Counted from the stretch's first letter, positions 7,465-13,991 are shown. The stretch is DNA of 21,003 bases from Candidatus Scatomorpha stercorigallinarum (GCA_018713375.1 DVOV01000006.1:1-21003), one strand, 5' to 3'. The notes: generated by a model from the letters alone, not told the origin. Program-made: numbers and translations.

Positions 7465-7920
7465 TCAACCCTCCGTGTTGCCCTTGTAGTCCCAGGGCCA
7501 GGGATCCTTCAGCCAGGTGTAGCTGGCCGCGCCGGCGAGGTCGGAGCGGGTGATGGGTCCGTACTGGGCCACATACTTCGCCTTGCCCTCGTTATAGAGC
7601 TGCAGGAAGCTCTTGTAGGTCGTGAAAGCCGCGCTGTCGGAACTGTGCGTGTCAAGATAGAGCGCCAGCTCCTGCAGCACGAAATCCAGCGCCATCAGCT
7701 CCCGCAGCGGCGTGCTGTCCGCCGGCATCTGATTGACGATGTTCATGAACGGCAGGTCGAGCCCGGGGAAGAGCGTGCCGCGCGAGAGCGCCTCGCCGCT
7801 GTCATAGGCCGGCTCCGCCGCGCGCTGCATGGGCACATAGGCCGCGGCCAGCGGGGCGCACTGGGGAAGGTCGCCCGTCCTGTAGTCGCAGCCGCTGGTC
7901 TGGTTGCTGTTACTGTTCAA
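7465..7920 (-). CDS. CotJA-CotJB fusion protein (spore coat), TTG start
   Basis: One 151-codon frame holds two proteins that are normally separate. Residues about 24-58 (LAAAYVPMQ...GTLFPGLDLPF) match CotJA. Residues about 71-143 (PLRELMALDF, ELALYLDTHSSD, YGPITRSD, W-x-x-x-PWPWD) match CotJB. They are joined by a short linker around IVNQMPADST with no stop or start codon between. Separate CotJA and CotJB are about 80 residues each, so both domains are close to full size, with the CotJA C-terminal tail shortened. The start is TTG at 7918-7920, fixed by AAGGAGG eight bases upstream; no ATG is available nearby. cotJC follows three bases later, preserving the cotJA-B-C order. The products assemble into the spore coat with CotJC. 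Confidence 0.92.
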   Translation of the reverse strand: MNSNSNQTSGCDYRTGDLPQCAPLAAAYVPMQRAAEPAYDSGEALSRGTLFPGLDLPFMNIVNQMPADSTPLRELMALDFVLQELALYLDTHSSDSAAFTTYKSFLQLYNEGKAKYVAQYGPITRSDLAGAASYTWLKDPWPWDYKGNTEG

Positions 7921-7928
7921 TGCGTATT

Positions 7929-7935
7929 CCTCCTT
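7929..7935 (-). promoter_or_regulatory. Ribosome binding site fixing the TTG start of the cotJA-cotJB fusion
   Basis: AAGGAGG on the minus strand lies eight bases before TTG at 7918-7920. No in-frame ATG or GTG lies at a comparable spacing. Confidence 0.88.
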
Positions 7936-7943
7936 GGGAATTC

Positions 7944-7969
7944 CTGAGAGGGCGTGGCCCTCGTCTCAG
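7944..7969 (-). other. Stem-loop in the cotJ leader
   Basis: CTGAGA (7944-7949) pairs with TCTCAG (7964-7969), and GGGC/GCCC can pair inside it. It lies nine bases upstream of the cotJ ribosome binding site and has no T tract, so it is more likely a leader structure than a terminator. Confidence 0.5.
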
Positions 7970-8008
7970 AATATGCCGGGAAAGGGCGGTGGGTGCGCAC
8001 AGCAGGGC

Positions 8009-8037
8009 TTGCATTTCACACGCGAAAGTATTATTAT
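8009..8037 (+). promoter_or_regulatory. Promoter of the HD-domain hydrolase gene
   Basis: TTGCAT (8009-8014) and TATTAT (8032-8037) are 17 bases apart, with TATACT offset by three bases as an alternative -10. The -10 lies in the inverted repeat AGTAT-TATT-ATACT (8027-8040). Confidence 0.72.
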
Positions 8038-8069
8038 ACTAAAAAGACGTAGAGCAGGAGGCTGAGGAC

Positions 8070-8612
8070 ATGAGTTACATCCCGACACCGGAGCAGGCGC
8101 TTGAGCTTGTAAAGCAGTACAACAAGGAAGCTTTCCACATCCAGCACGCGGAGACCGTGGGCAAGGTGATGGGTTACATCGCCGCGCAGTACGATCCGGG
8201 CAAGGAGGACTACTGGACCGCCGTCGGCATCCTGCACGATATCGACTTTGAGCAGTGGCCCGAGCAGCACTGTGTGAAGGCGCAGGAGCTGCTGAAGGAG
8301 CTGGACATCGACGAGGGCGTCATCCACGCCGTCGCCAGCCACGGCTACGGCCTGGTCTGCGACGTGGAGCCCACGCTGCTTATGGAGAAGTACCTCTTCG
8401 CCGTTGACGAGTTCACCGGCCTCATCGGCGCCGCGGCCCTGATGCGCCCCACCGGCTATGAGGGCATGGAAGTCAAGAGCGTAATGAAGAAGTTCAAGGA
8501 CAAGAAGTTCGCCGCCGGCTGCTCCCGCGATGTCATCACCAAGGGGGCGGAGATGCTCGGCATCAGTGTGCAGGAGCTCGCAGACCTGACGCTGAAGGCC
8601 ATGACGGCATAA
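8070..8612 (+). CDS. HD-domain phosphohydrolase
   Basis: The 180-residue cytosolic protein has the HD-superfamily metal site: H26, H56-D57 in GILHDIDFEQ, and D113 in FAVDEFTG, with a further H91 in VASHGYG. The spacing fits a single compact HD domain covering nearly the whole protein. HD proteins are metal-dependent phosphohydrolases acting on nucleotides or phosphoesters, but the substrate of this subgroup is not known to me. AGGAGG precedes the ATG by ten bases. The gene is divergent from the cotJ operon, has its own promoter, and is followed by a structured gene-free region, so it is probably transcribed alone. Confidence 0.88.
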   Translation: MSYIPTPEQALELVKQYNKEAFHIQHAETVGKVMGYIAAQYDPGKEDYWTAVGILHDIDFEQWPEQHCVKAQELLKELDIDEGVIHAVASHGYGLVCDVEPTLLMEKYLFAVDEFTGLIGAAALMRPTGYEGMEVKSVMKKFKDKKFAAGCSRDVITKGAEMLGISVQELADLTLKAMTA

Positions 8613-8624
8613 ATGTGTGGCAGC

Positions 8625-8656
8625 TCTCCCGGGAAACAGCGTCGTTTCCCGGGGGA
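8625..8656 (+). other. Strong stem-loop downstream of the HD hydrolase gene
   Basis: CCCGGGAAAC (8628-8637) pairs perfectly with GTTTCCCGGG (8644-8653), six-base loop. The stem extends to 13 pairs with one G-T wobble. It starts 13 bases after the stop codon, where a terminator is expected, but no T tract follows. Confidence 0.75.
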
Positions 8657-8666
8657 CGCATGCAGC

Positions 8667-8732
8667 GGCGGCAGTTTGGGCGGTTTCAGGCAAATGCGCC
8701 CGCAACTGCTGCCTGTGGAAACGCGATTTTTT
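8667..8732 (+). other. Second stem-loop with a delayed T6 tract
   Basis: GGCGGCAGTT (8667-8676) pairs with AACTGCTGCC (8704-8713), one G-T wobble. A small internal loop separates this from GGGCG (8678-8682) paired with CGCCC (8697-8701). TTTTTT follows at 8727-8732, 13 bases past the stem, so this is a poor fit for a simple terminator. Confidence 0.7.
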
Positions 8733-8733
8733 A

Positions 8734-8765
8734 TTGTCACAATCTCGGAACATTGTTCCGATAAT
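8734..8765 (+). promoter_or_regulatory. Possible long-spacer promoter with a dyad, upstream of the CoA-transferase gene
   Basis: TTGTCA (8734-8739) and GATAAT (8760-8765) are 20 bases apart, too far for an ordinary promoter but typical of MerR-activated ones. The 17-base palindrome TCGGAACATTGTTCCGA (8745-8761) lies in the spacer, off-centre by about three bases. A second palindrome, ATTGTCACAAT (8733-8743), overlaps the -35. Confidence 0.35.
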
Positions 8766-8800
8766 CGGGCTTTGCTGAGGAGCAGGGGCATTTACGGAAG

Positions 8801-8844
8801 TATCTCACCGCCGGGAGCGCATCTGCTGCGTAACGGCGGAGATA
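8801..8844 (+). other. Third stem-loop in the CoA-transferase leader region
   Basis: TATCTC (8801-8806) pairs with GAGATA (8839-8844), and CGCCG (8809-8813) with CGGCG (8834-8838) across a two-base bulge. An inner GCGCA/TGCGT stem (8817-8821, 8827-8831) caps it. Confidence 0.65.
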
Positions 8845-8902
8845 GGGCGGGGCATTGCGGCAAATACTAAATGACGCGGCGCCGCCGGGCACAGGTAAAC
8901 AA

Positions 8903-8940
8903 AGCGCTGCCGGACGTCACATGACGAGACGGCCAGCGCT
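8903..8940 (+). other. Leader stem-loop directly before the CoA-transferase ribosome binding site
   Basis: AGCGCTG (8903-8909) pairs with CAGCGCT (8934-8940), continued by CCG/CGG and an inner CGTCA/TGACG stem. It ends five bases before AAAGGAGG, so folding could influence access to the ribosome binding site. Confidence 0.6.
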
Positions 8941-8945
8941 ACAGA

Positions 8946-8953
8946 AAAGGAGG
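8946..8953 (+). promoter_or_regulatory. Ribosome binding site fixing the TTG start of the CoA-transferase
   Basis: AAAGGAGG lies six bases before TTG at 8960. The in-frame start at 8855 would add 35 residues that resemble no part of the family and would place this site inside the gene. Confidence 0.88.
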
Positions 8954-8959
8954 ATAAAT

Positions 8960-10519
8960 TTGGCTAAGATCATATCTGCCGCCGAGGCCGTTGAGCTTAT
9001 GCACGACGGCATGACCCTCGGCGTGAGCGGTTTCGGCGCGTTCGCCTCGCCGGACACGATCCTGGAAGCTATGGGCAAAAGCTTCCGCGAAAAGGGGACG
9101 CCCAGGGCGCTGACCATCGTCTCCGGCGTGGCGCCCGGCGACTTCATGGAGGACGGCTGCGGCATGTCCAAAATAAAGGACGAGGGCATCATCGACACGC
9201 TCATCGCGTCGCACCTGCGCATGTCGCCGGCTGTCGGCAGGGCGTGCAGCGAGAACAGGATCGCGGCCTACACCATGCCGCTGGGGGTGTATGGCCAATT
9301 GATGGCGGCGATAGGCGGGCACCGGCCCGGCGTCATCACGCACGTAGGGTTGCACACTTACGCCGACCCGCGGCAGGAGGGATGCCGCATCAACGACAGG
9401 GCCAAGGAACAGGGCCGGGAGATCGTCCGTCTGATGCAGATAGATGGCAGGGACTATCTTTTTTACAAGGCTTTCAAGATAGACGCCTGCATCCTTCACG
9501 CCAGCCTGGCCGATGAGGACGGCAACATCTCGGCGGAAAACGAGCCGCTCAAGAGCGATCTGCTGGAGCTGGCGTCAGCGGTACACAACAACGGCGGCAC
9601 CGTCATCGTCGAGGTGAACGAGGTCGTCAAAGCGGGCTCGCTCGACCCGAGGCATGTGCTGATACACAAGTCGAGCGTGGACTACGTCGTGCGCGCGGAC
9701 AAACAGGCCAACATAGCGCTCGGCTACTTCCCGCAGATGATAGGTGACATCCGCATGCCGGAAGGGCAGGGGGTGCCGCCCATGCCGCTGACGGGCAAAA
9801 AGGTAATCGCCCGCCGGGCGGCCATGGAGCTTGAGCCCGGCATGCTCGTCAACCTTGGCATCGGCATACCGGCTTCTGTCGCCAATGTCGCCAACGAGGA
9901 GGGGATAAGCGGGCAGCTTACGCTCTCGCTGGAGACCGGCGTTTACGGCGGCGTGCCGCTGGACGGGACACTGTTCGGCTCCGCTGTCAACCCCGATTCC
10001 ATCTCCCGCTCGGCGGACATGTTCGTCACCTATGACGGCGGCGGGCTCGACCTGACCGTCCTCGGCTGCGCTGAAGCCGATCCATCCGGCAGCGTGAACG
10101 TCTCCAAGTTCGGCGGGCGCTGCGTGGGCCCCGGTGGTTTTGTCAACATATCGCAGAACACGCCCCGCGTGTGCTTCGCCTTCTCGTTCACCTCCGGGAG
10201 ATCGGATATAGCCGTCGAGGACGGCAAGCTGGTGATCCGCCGCGACGGCAGCGGCATCAAGTTCAAGAAGCAGCTCGAGCAGGTGACGTTTTCCAGCCGG
10301 TATGCCCAGGAGACGCATCAGCAGGTGATGTTCATCACCGAACGTGCCGTGTTCAGGGTGATCGACGGCAGGCTGACGCTGACGGAAATCGCCCCGGGCG
10401 TCGATCTTGAACGGGACATCCTGGGCAAGATGGAATTCGTGCCGGAGATCGCGCCTGACCTGCGCGAGATGGACGCGCGGCTGTTCCGGCCGGAAAAGAT
10501 GGGCCTGAACGGGAAATAA
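8960..10519 (+). CDS. Acyl-CoA:acetate CoA-transferase, propionate CoA-transferase (YdiF/Pct) type
   Basis: The 519-residue protein is a single-chain class I CoA-transferase with both halves fused. The alpha-like part spans about 1-270 (SGFGAFASPDTILEAM, HVGLHTYADPRQEG) and the beta-like part about 280-510 (RRAAMELEPGMLVNLGIGIPASVAN). The catalytic glutamate is E325 in SLETGVYGGVP, matching the E-x-G-x-x-GG-P pattern that forms the glutamyl-CoA intermediate. Such enzymes swap CoA between short acyl groups such as propionate, lactate or butyrate and acetate in fermentation. Which acid is used cannot be read here. The TTG start at 8960 is set by AAAGGAGG. A structured leader precedes the gene and a terminator follows, so it is probably transcribed alone. 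Confidence 0.9.
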   Translation: MAKIISAAEAVELMHDGMTLGVSGFGAFASPDTILEAMGKSFREKGTPRALTIVSGVAPGDFMEDGCGMSKIKDEGIIDTLIASHLRMSPAVGRACSENRIAAYTMPLGVYGQLMAAIGGHRPGVITHVGLHTYADPRQEGCRINDRAKEQGREIVRLMQIDGRDYLFYKAFKIDACILHASLADEDGNISAENEPLKSDLLELASAVHNNGGTVIVEVNEVVKAGSLDPRHVLIHKSSVDYVVRADKQANIALGYFPQMIGDIRMPEGQGVPPMPLTGKKVIARRAAMELEPGMLVNLGIGIPASVANVANEEGISGQLTLSLETGVYGGVPLDGTLFGSAVNPDSISRSADMFVTYDGGGLDLTVLGCAEADPSGSVNVSKFGGRCVGPGGFVNISQNTPRVCFAFSFTSGRSDIAVEDGKLVIRRDGSGIKFKKQLEQVTFSSRYAQETHQQVMFITERAVFRVIDGRLTLTEIAPGVDLERDILGKMEFVPEIAPDLREMDARLFRPEKMGLNGK

Positions 10520-10552
10520 ACAGGCCGGCGCTGCGAATATGCACGGATGAAA

Positions 10553-10583
10553 AAACGCACCCCCGGATATCGGGGGTGCGTTT
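10553..10583. terminator. Bidirectional terminator between the CoA-transferase and the TPM operon
   Basis: AAACGCACCCCCG (10553-10565) pairs with CGGGGGTGCGTTT (10571-10583), five-base loop. The minus strand continues into TTTTTT, the plus strand only into TTTGCATTT, so it is better for the minus-strand operon, which ends five bases away. Confidence 0.88.
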
Positions 10584-10587
10584 GCAT

Positions 10588-11478
10588 TTACCTGCGGCCT
10601 CCTCCGCCGCCGGAGGGGCGGCCGCCGCCGCCAAAGCCTCCGCCATGGAAACCGCCGCCGAAGCCGCCTCCGTGGAAGCCTCCGCCCCCGCCGAAGGGCG
10701 GGCGCGGGCCGCCCGGCCACCTCGGGCCCCTTGGCCCGCGCGGGCCGCCGGGACCGCCGCAGAAGAAAAACAGCGGCAGGTGCGTCCCGTAGGAGCGGTA
10801 ATAGCGCCGGCGCCGGCCCATGGAATTGACGAACAACAGAGCGAGAACGATGACTATCACGGCTAACAGCACAAGCCGCGACTGGCGCTGCTGGCGATGA
10901 TAATCCTCCGCGGCCTGCGCGAAATAGTCCTCTGCATCTGTAAAGGTAACGTTGGGCCCGGCGTAGAGCTCGTTGGTGTCGTAAATGTCCGAGTAAACGA
11001 CGACAAGCTGCGGGATGAGGCGGGCCACGGCCTCATCGTACTCGCCGGCGTCCGACAGCGGCCAGAAGACAGTGTCGAGCAGGTCATTGATGTCGTCCGT
11101 GCTGAACTGGCTCTCGATGCCGGATCCCTGGACGAGCCATCCGCGGTCCTCGCGCACGACGTGCAGAAGCAGCATGCCGTTATTTTCCGTTTCGCTGCCG
11201 ACGCCCCAGGAGCGGAAGAGCAGGTTGGCGTACTGCTCGCTGTCATAGCCCTCGGGCAGGTAGTTGATGGTGACGACGACGAGCTGCGCGCCGGAGCAAT
11301 ACTGCTCGAGCGGGCCGTTGACGTCGAGGATGAGCTCCCGTGTGCTTTCCGAGAGGGTGCCGGCCTCGTCGTGGACGTAGAAGTCGTCCCCCGTGCCGGC
11401 GTCGGGTATGTCCGCGGCGAGGACAGGTAGGGAGAGGACGGCGATGGCGAGCAGCAAAGTTATAATACGTTTTTTCAT
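10588..11478 (-). CDS. TPM-domain membrane-anchored protein with a glycine-rich tail
   Basis: The 296-residue protein begins with a signal peptide (KKRIITLLLAIAVLSLPVLA, probable cleavage after VLA at about 21). It continues into a TPM domain at about 30-165 (FYVHDEAGTLSESTRELI, AQLVVVTINYLPEGYDSEQYANLLFRSWGVG, NNGMLLLHVVREDRGWLVQGSG). A single membrane segment at about 202-218 (LVLLAVIVIVLALLFV) follows, then an arginine patch RRRR, a collagen-like GGPGGPRGPRGPRW, and a glycine/histidine/phenylalanine repeat tail (HGGGFGGGFHGGGFGGGG) ending in RR. The TPM domain should be extracytoplasmic and the tail cytoplasmic. ATG 11478 has GAAAGG upstream; longer readings are rejected because they precede the signal peptide. 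It lies last in the operon, after the LemA-like gene, a pairing common for TPM proteins. The biochemical role is unknown. Confidence 0.88.
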   Translation of the reverse strand: MKKRIITLLLAIAVLSLPVLAADIPDAGTGDDFYVHDEAGTLSESTRELILDVNGPLEQYCSGAQLVVVTINYLPEGYDSEQYANLLFRSWGVGSETENNGMLLLHVVREDRGWLVQGSGIESQFSTDDINDLLDTVFWPLSDAGEYDEAVARLIPQLVVVYSDIYDTNELYAGPNVTFTDAEDYFAQAAEDYHRQQRQSRLVLLAVIVIVLALLFVNSMGRRRRYYRSYGTHLPLFFFCGGPGGPRGPRGPRWPGGPRPPFGGGGGFHGGGFGGGFHGGGFGGGGRPSGGGGGRR

Positions 11479-11491
11479 ATGCGCCTTTCGC

Positions 11492-12040
11492 TCAGCTGAA
11501 GCGCTGAGGCTCGTCAACACCGGCGAGCTCGGCGAGAATATCAGTGGGGAAGGTGTTGTATACGGAGCGGGTGAAGTCCGTCACGGCGCTGTTATAGCTG
11601 TTTTCCGTTATCATCTTCTGTGCGCCTTCGTATATTTCGGCGTAGTATTTTGCATCAGAGACGTCACCTTCGCTGAGCTCATATCCGGCGAGAGAGCGCT
11701 GCGCTTCGTCGAAGGCCCGGTCGAGGCTTTCGCTGCAATAGGCCATGTAGTCGATATCGTCGCCCTCGGTTGCCCAGAGAAGGCTGTCCCGCTCCTCATA
11801 GAGCGCGTCCGCGGCCTCCTTGTCATAGGACGAGAGCACGGCGGCGTAGCCGTTCGAGGCGGACAGCTTTTCCTCCAGGCGGGAGTAGATGCTGCGCTCG
11901 CCCTCAATGTCGGTGTAGAATTTGTCCTCGATCTCGTTGACAGCGGAGCCAAGCTTCACGCGGGTGTTCAGCAGCGTGGAGCCAGCAACAACGAGCACGG
12001 CGAGCAGCAGCGCGCCGGCCTTAGATTTGAAAAAATCCAT
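11492..12040 (-). CDS. LemA-family membrane protein
   Basis: The 182-residue protein has an N-terminal membrane anchor (SKAGALLLAVLVVAGSTLL), then a helical domain with LemA-like features: N-x-R-V-K-L at 25-30, an IEDKFY...SRLEEKL...NGYAAVLSSY block, and the C-terminal YNSAVTDFTRSVYNTFPTDILAELAG motif that resembles the YN...FN...FP region of LemA. The N-terminal region is divergent from classical LemA, so this is a distant member. It follows the TelA-like gene by four bases and precedes the TPM gene by 13. LemA and TPM genes are often neighbours, supporting the assignment. No enzymatic function is known. Confidence 0.78.
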   Translation of the reverse strand: MDFFKSKAGALLLAVLVVAGSTLLNTRVKLGSAVNEIEDKFYTDIEGERSIYSRLEEKLSASNGYAAVLSSYDKEAADALYEERDSLLWATEGDDIDYMAYCSESLDRAFDEAQRSLAGYELSEGDVSDAKYYAEIYEGAQKMITENSYNSAVTDFTRSVYNTFPTDILAELAGVDEPQRFS

Positions 12041-12044
12041 CCTC

Positions 12045-13211
12045 TCAGCCCCTCAGCTCCAGGAGCTTCTGCTTGAGCTCGCCCTCAATGCGGCCCAGCT
12101 CGGCCTCCGCCTCCGCGCGCTTTTTCGCGCCGTCGGCCTGTATCTGGCGCACTTCCTCAAGCGTGGCGATGAGCTCCTGATTGGTTTTTTGCAGCGTTTC
12201 GATGTCCACTATGCCGCGTTCGCTCTCGCGCGCGATGTCAACGCTGCCCTGATGCAGCTTTTCGGCGTTAGCGCGCAGCAGGCGGTTGGTGACGTCGTTC
12301 ACCTCGCGCTGGGCCTCCATGGCCTGCTGGGAGTGGTGCAGCGTGAGCGCGAGCACCATCTGGCTCTTCCAGAGGGGGATGGTGTTGACGATGGAGGAGC
12401 GTATCTTTTCGCTCATGACGGCGTCGTTGGATTGTATCATCCTGATCTGCGGGGCCATCTGAACGGAAATCATGCGCGTCAGCTCAAGGTCGTGCAGCTT
12501 TTTCTCAAAGCGGCCGATCATGTTGGCAAGGTCGTTGGCCGCCTGCGCGTCCTCCGGCAGGCCGCTCTGCTGGGCCTTCAGCTGGGCTTCGGGAAGGTCC
12601 TTTTCGCGCAGCTCGGAGCAGCGCAGCTTGCCGGCCACGATGTACATCGTCAGCTCCTTGTAGTACTGCTGGTTCCTCTCATAGAGCTTGTCCATCATGG
12701 CGATGTCCTTCATGAGCGTGAGCTCGTGCTTTTCAAGCTCGGCGGTTATCTTGTCGACGTTCTCCTCGGCTTTGTCGTACTGCGCCTTGAGCGAAGCGAT
12801 GTTCTGCCGCGCTTTTTTGAAGAGGCCCATGAAGCCCTTTTTCTCCTCGGCCTCCTCAAAATCCAGCCCCTGCAGCTCGATGACCAGGTCGGAGAGCTCC
12901 TGGCCGATCTCGCCCATGTCCTTGGTGCGGACCTTGCTGAGCGCGGCGTCCGAAAAATCGGCGACGTTCTTCTGCGCCGCGGAGCCGTAATTCAGTATCT
13001 GCTCGGCGTTGGTGACGTCGATCTGCTTGGCAAACTCGCGCACGGCGGCCTGCTCGGCGGGGGAGAGGCGGTCGATATCCAGCTTTTCCGAGGGGGCCTC
13101 GGGCTTTTTCTCCGCCGGGAGCGCGGCCTCCGGCGCGGCGGAGACCGCCGTCGCTGCCGCAGCGTTGGGGTCGAGCGTAAGGGTGGGGATGAATTCTTTG
13201 TTCTCGTCCAT
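12045..13211 (-). CDS. TelA/YaaN-family protein (toxic anion resistance family)
   Basis: The 388-residue protein has an acidic, alanine/proline-rich N-terminal tail (about 1-45). A largely helical, coiled-coil-prone core follows, with SEKLDIDRLSPAEQAAVREFAKQIDV, GFMGLFKKARQNIASLKAQYDKAEENVDKI, MDKLYERNQQYYKELTMYIVAGK, and the highly typical SVQMAPQIRMIQSNDAVMSEKIRSSIVNTIPLWKSQMVLAL. This is the TelA family, named for tellurite resistance; the actual function in most bacteria is unclear. ATG 13211 has AAAGGAC upstream. It follows the XpaC-like gene by 16 bases, the same pair order as xpaC-yaaN in Bacillus subtilis. There is no signal peptide, so it is cytoplasmic, perhaps at the membrane via its partner. 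Confidence 0.9.
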   Translation of the reverse strand: MDENKEFIPTLTLDPNAAAATAVSAAPEAALPAEKKPEAPSEKLDIDRLSPAEQAAVREFAKQIDVTNAEQILNYGSAAQKNVADFSDAALSKVRTKDMGEIGQELSDLVIELQGLDFEEAEEKKGFMGLFKKARQNIASLKAQYDKAEENVDKITAELEKHELTLMKDIAMMDKLYERNQQYYKELTMYIVAGKLRCSELREKDLPEAQLKAQQSGLPEDAQAANDLANMIGRFEKKLHDLELTRMISVQMAPQIRMIQSNDAVMSEKIRSSIVNTIPLWKSQMVLALTLHHSQQAMEAQREVNDVTNRLLRANAEKLHQGSVDIARESERGIVDIETLQKTNQELIATLEEVRQIQADGAKKRAEAEAELGRIEGELKQKLLELRG

Positions 13212-13227
13212 GTGTATTCGTCCTTTC

Positions 13228-13959
13228 TCAGCCGCGGTCAGCGCCGGAGCGCGCCGCCTTCGTAATCAGGTCGTCCAGCCCGCCGCCGCCCGTGAGGCCC
13301 TCGCGCGCGAGCATCTGGTTCATGACGCTGATGTCGGTCTCGATATCCAGCGCCTGGTTCTCGAACAGGGAATCGAGCTGCTTTTTGTAGGCCTCGATGG
13401 CCGTGTTCAGCATGTCCTCTATGCTCTTCATCGAGCGCGTGAGGTTGTCGCCGGCGATGCCCTGGTCGCTCATGCGGTCGTAGGCGTTGAGCAGCTTGAT
13501 GGTGGTAGGCAGGTAGTAGTCGAGGAACTTTCTTATCTGCGGGACGTCAGACTCGTCCTGCACGGCGTCCTGCACTATTTTGTCCGATATGCGCATGATC
13601 TCGTTTATCTTTTTGCGCACTTCGGCGTTCTCTATCGTCGAATAGAGGCGGCCCATCTCCCGCATGGCGAGCTTGCCGTCGGCGATGATCTTTTCCACCT
13701 CCGGGCTGTAACGCGTTTTTTCCTCATCAGGGGCTGGCTCGGTCGGCCTGGCGGACTGCTGCCCGTCCCCGGACGGGGCGGCCCCGGAGGAGCTTTTGCG
13801 CCCCGTGACCGCGGCGGTGGCGATGCCGGCCGCGAGGGAGACGGCGAAGGACAGTATGAGCCAGACGAGCTCGTAGAGCGGGAAAATGAGCGCGCAGACG
13901 AGCCATGCGGCGATAAATGCGTATATGGGGGCGGCGGAGCCGCGCTTTTTCTGTTTCAA
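13228..13959 (-). CDS. XpaC-like membrane protein (5-bromo-4-chloroindolyl phosphate hydrolysis family)
   Basis: The 243-residue protein has two N-terminal membrane segments (IYAFIAAWLVCALIFPLYELVWLILSFAVSLAAGI), a low-complexity Ser/Pro/Glu linker, and a helical cytoplasmic domain (EVEKIIADGKLAMREMGRLYSTIENAEVRKKINEI, KFLDYYLPTTIKLLNAYDRM, SIEDMLNTAIEAYKKQLDSLFENQALDIETDISVMNQMLAREGL). The second half is the XpaC-type signature. TTG at 13957-13959 is chosen as the start because CAGGAGG ends eight bases before it; the other TTG at 13977 overlaps that site. It heads the operon with telA-like, lemA-like and TPM genes. The family label comes from a phenotype in Bacillus; there is no visible phosphatase motif. 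Confidence 0.86.
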   Translation of the reverse strand: MKQKKRGSAAPIYAFIAAWLVCALIFPLYELVWLILSFAVSLAAGIATAAVTGRKSSSGAAPSGDGQQSARPTEPAPDEEKTRYSPEVEKIIADGKLAMREMGRLYSTIENAEVRKKINEIMRISDKIVQDAVQDESDVPQIRKFLDYYLPTTIKLLNAYDRMSDQGIAGDNLTRSMKSIEDMLNTAIEAYKKQLDSLFENQALDIETDISVMNQMLAREGLTGGGGLDDLITKAARSGADRG

Positions 13960-13967
13960 GGCTGTGA

Positions 13968-13975
13968 CCTCCTGC
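13968..13975 (-). promoter_or_regulatory. Ribosome binding site fixing the TTG start of the xpaC-like gene
   Basis: GCAGGAGG on the minus strand ends eight bases before TTG at 13957-13959. The competing upstream TTG (13975-13977) overlaps this site and so cannot use it. Confidence 0.82.
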
Positions 13976-13991
13976 AATTTGGCCTACTGGC

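Larger units (their letters stand above)
8613..8959. other. 347-base gene-free region rich in stem-loops and dyads
   Basis: No convincing gene lies between the HD hydrolase and the CoA-transferase. An 85-codon open frame exists on the plus strand (8613-8870), but it has no ribosome binding site and its translation is low-complexity. The region instead holds, in order, two strong hairpins (8625-8656, 8667-8713), a T6 tract (8727-8732), two adjacent palindromes (8733-8743, 8745-8761), a third hairpin (8801-8844), a GCGGCGCCGC palindrome (8876-8885) and a fourth hairpin (8903-8940) directly before the CoA-transferase ribosome binding site. It could be a structured leader or a non-coding RNA. I recognise no known riboswitch in it. 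Confidence 0.6.

Noticed and set aside
7921..7980. Sigma-E promoter for the cotJ operon
   Set aside because: GCATATT resembles a sigma-E -35, but no CATACA-like -10 lies at the right distance; only about half the positions match.
8745..8761. TCGGAACATTGTTCCGA as a LexA (SOS) box
   Set aside because: Gram-positive LexA boxes have GAAC and GTTC separated by four bases; here the gap is three.
8613..8870. An 85-codon plus-strand open frame after the HD hydrolase
   Set aside because: No ribosome binding site, low-complexity translation, and it spans three strong stem-loops; more likely non-coding.
8855..8959. A 35-residue N-terminal extension of the CoA-transferase
   Set aside because: AAAGGAGG six bases before TTG 8960 marks the start, and the extension resembles no part of the family.
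10588..10770. Tandem DNA repeat or CRISPR-like array
   Set aside because: The repetition is explained by the glycine-rich coding tail of the TPM protein; no spacers or palindromic repeat units.
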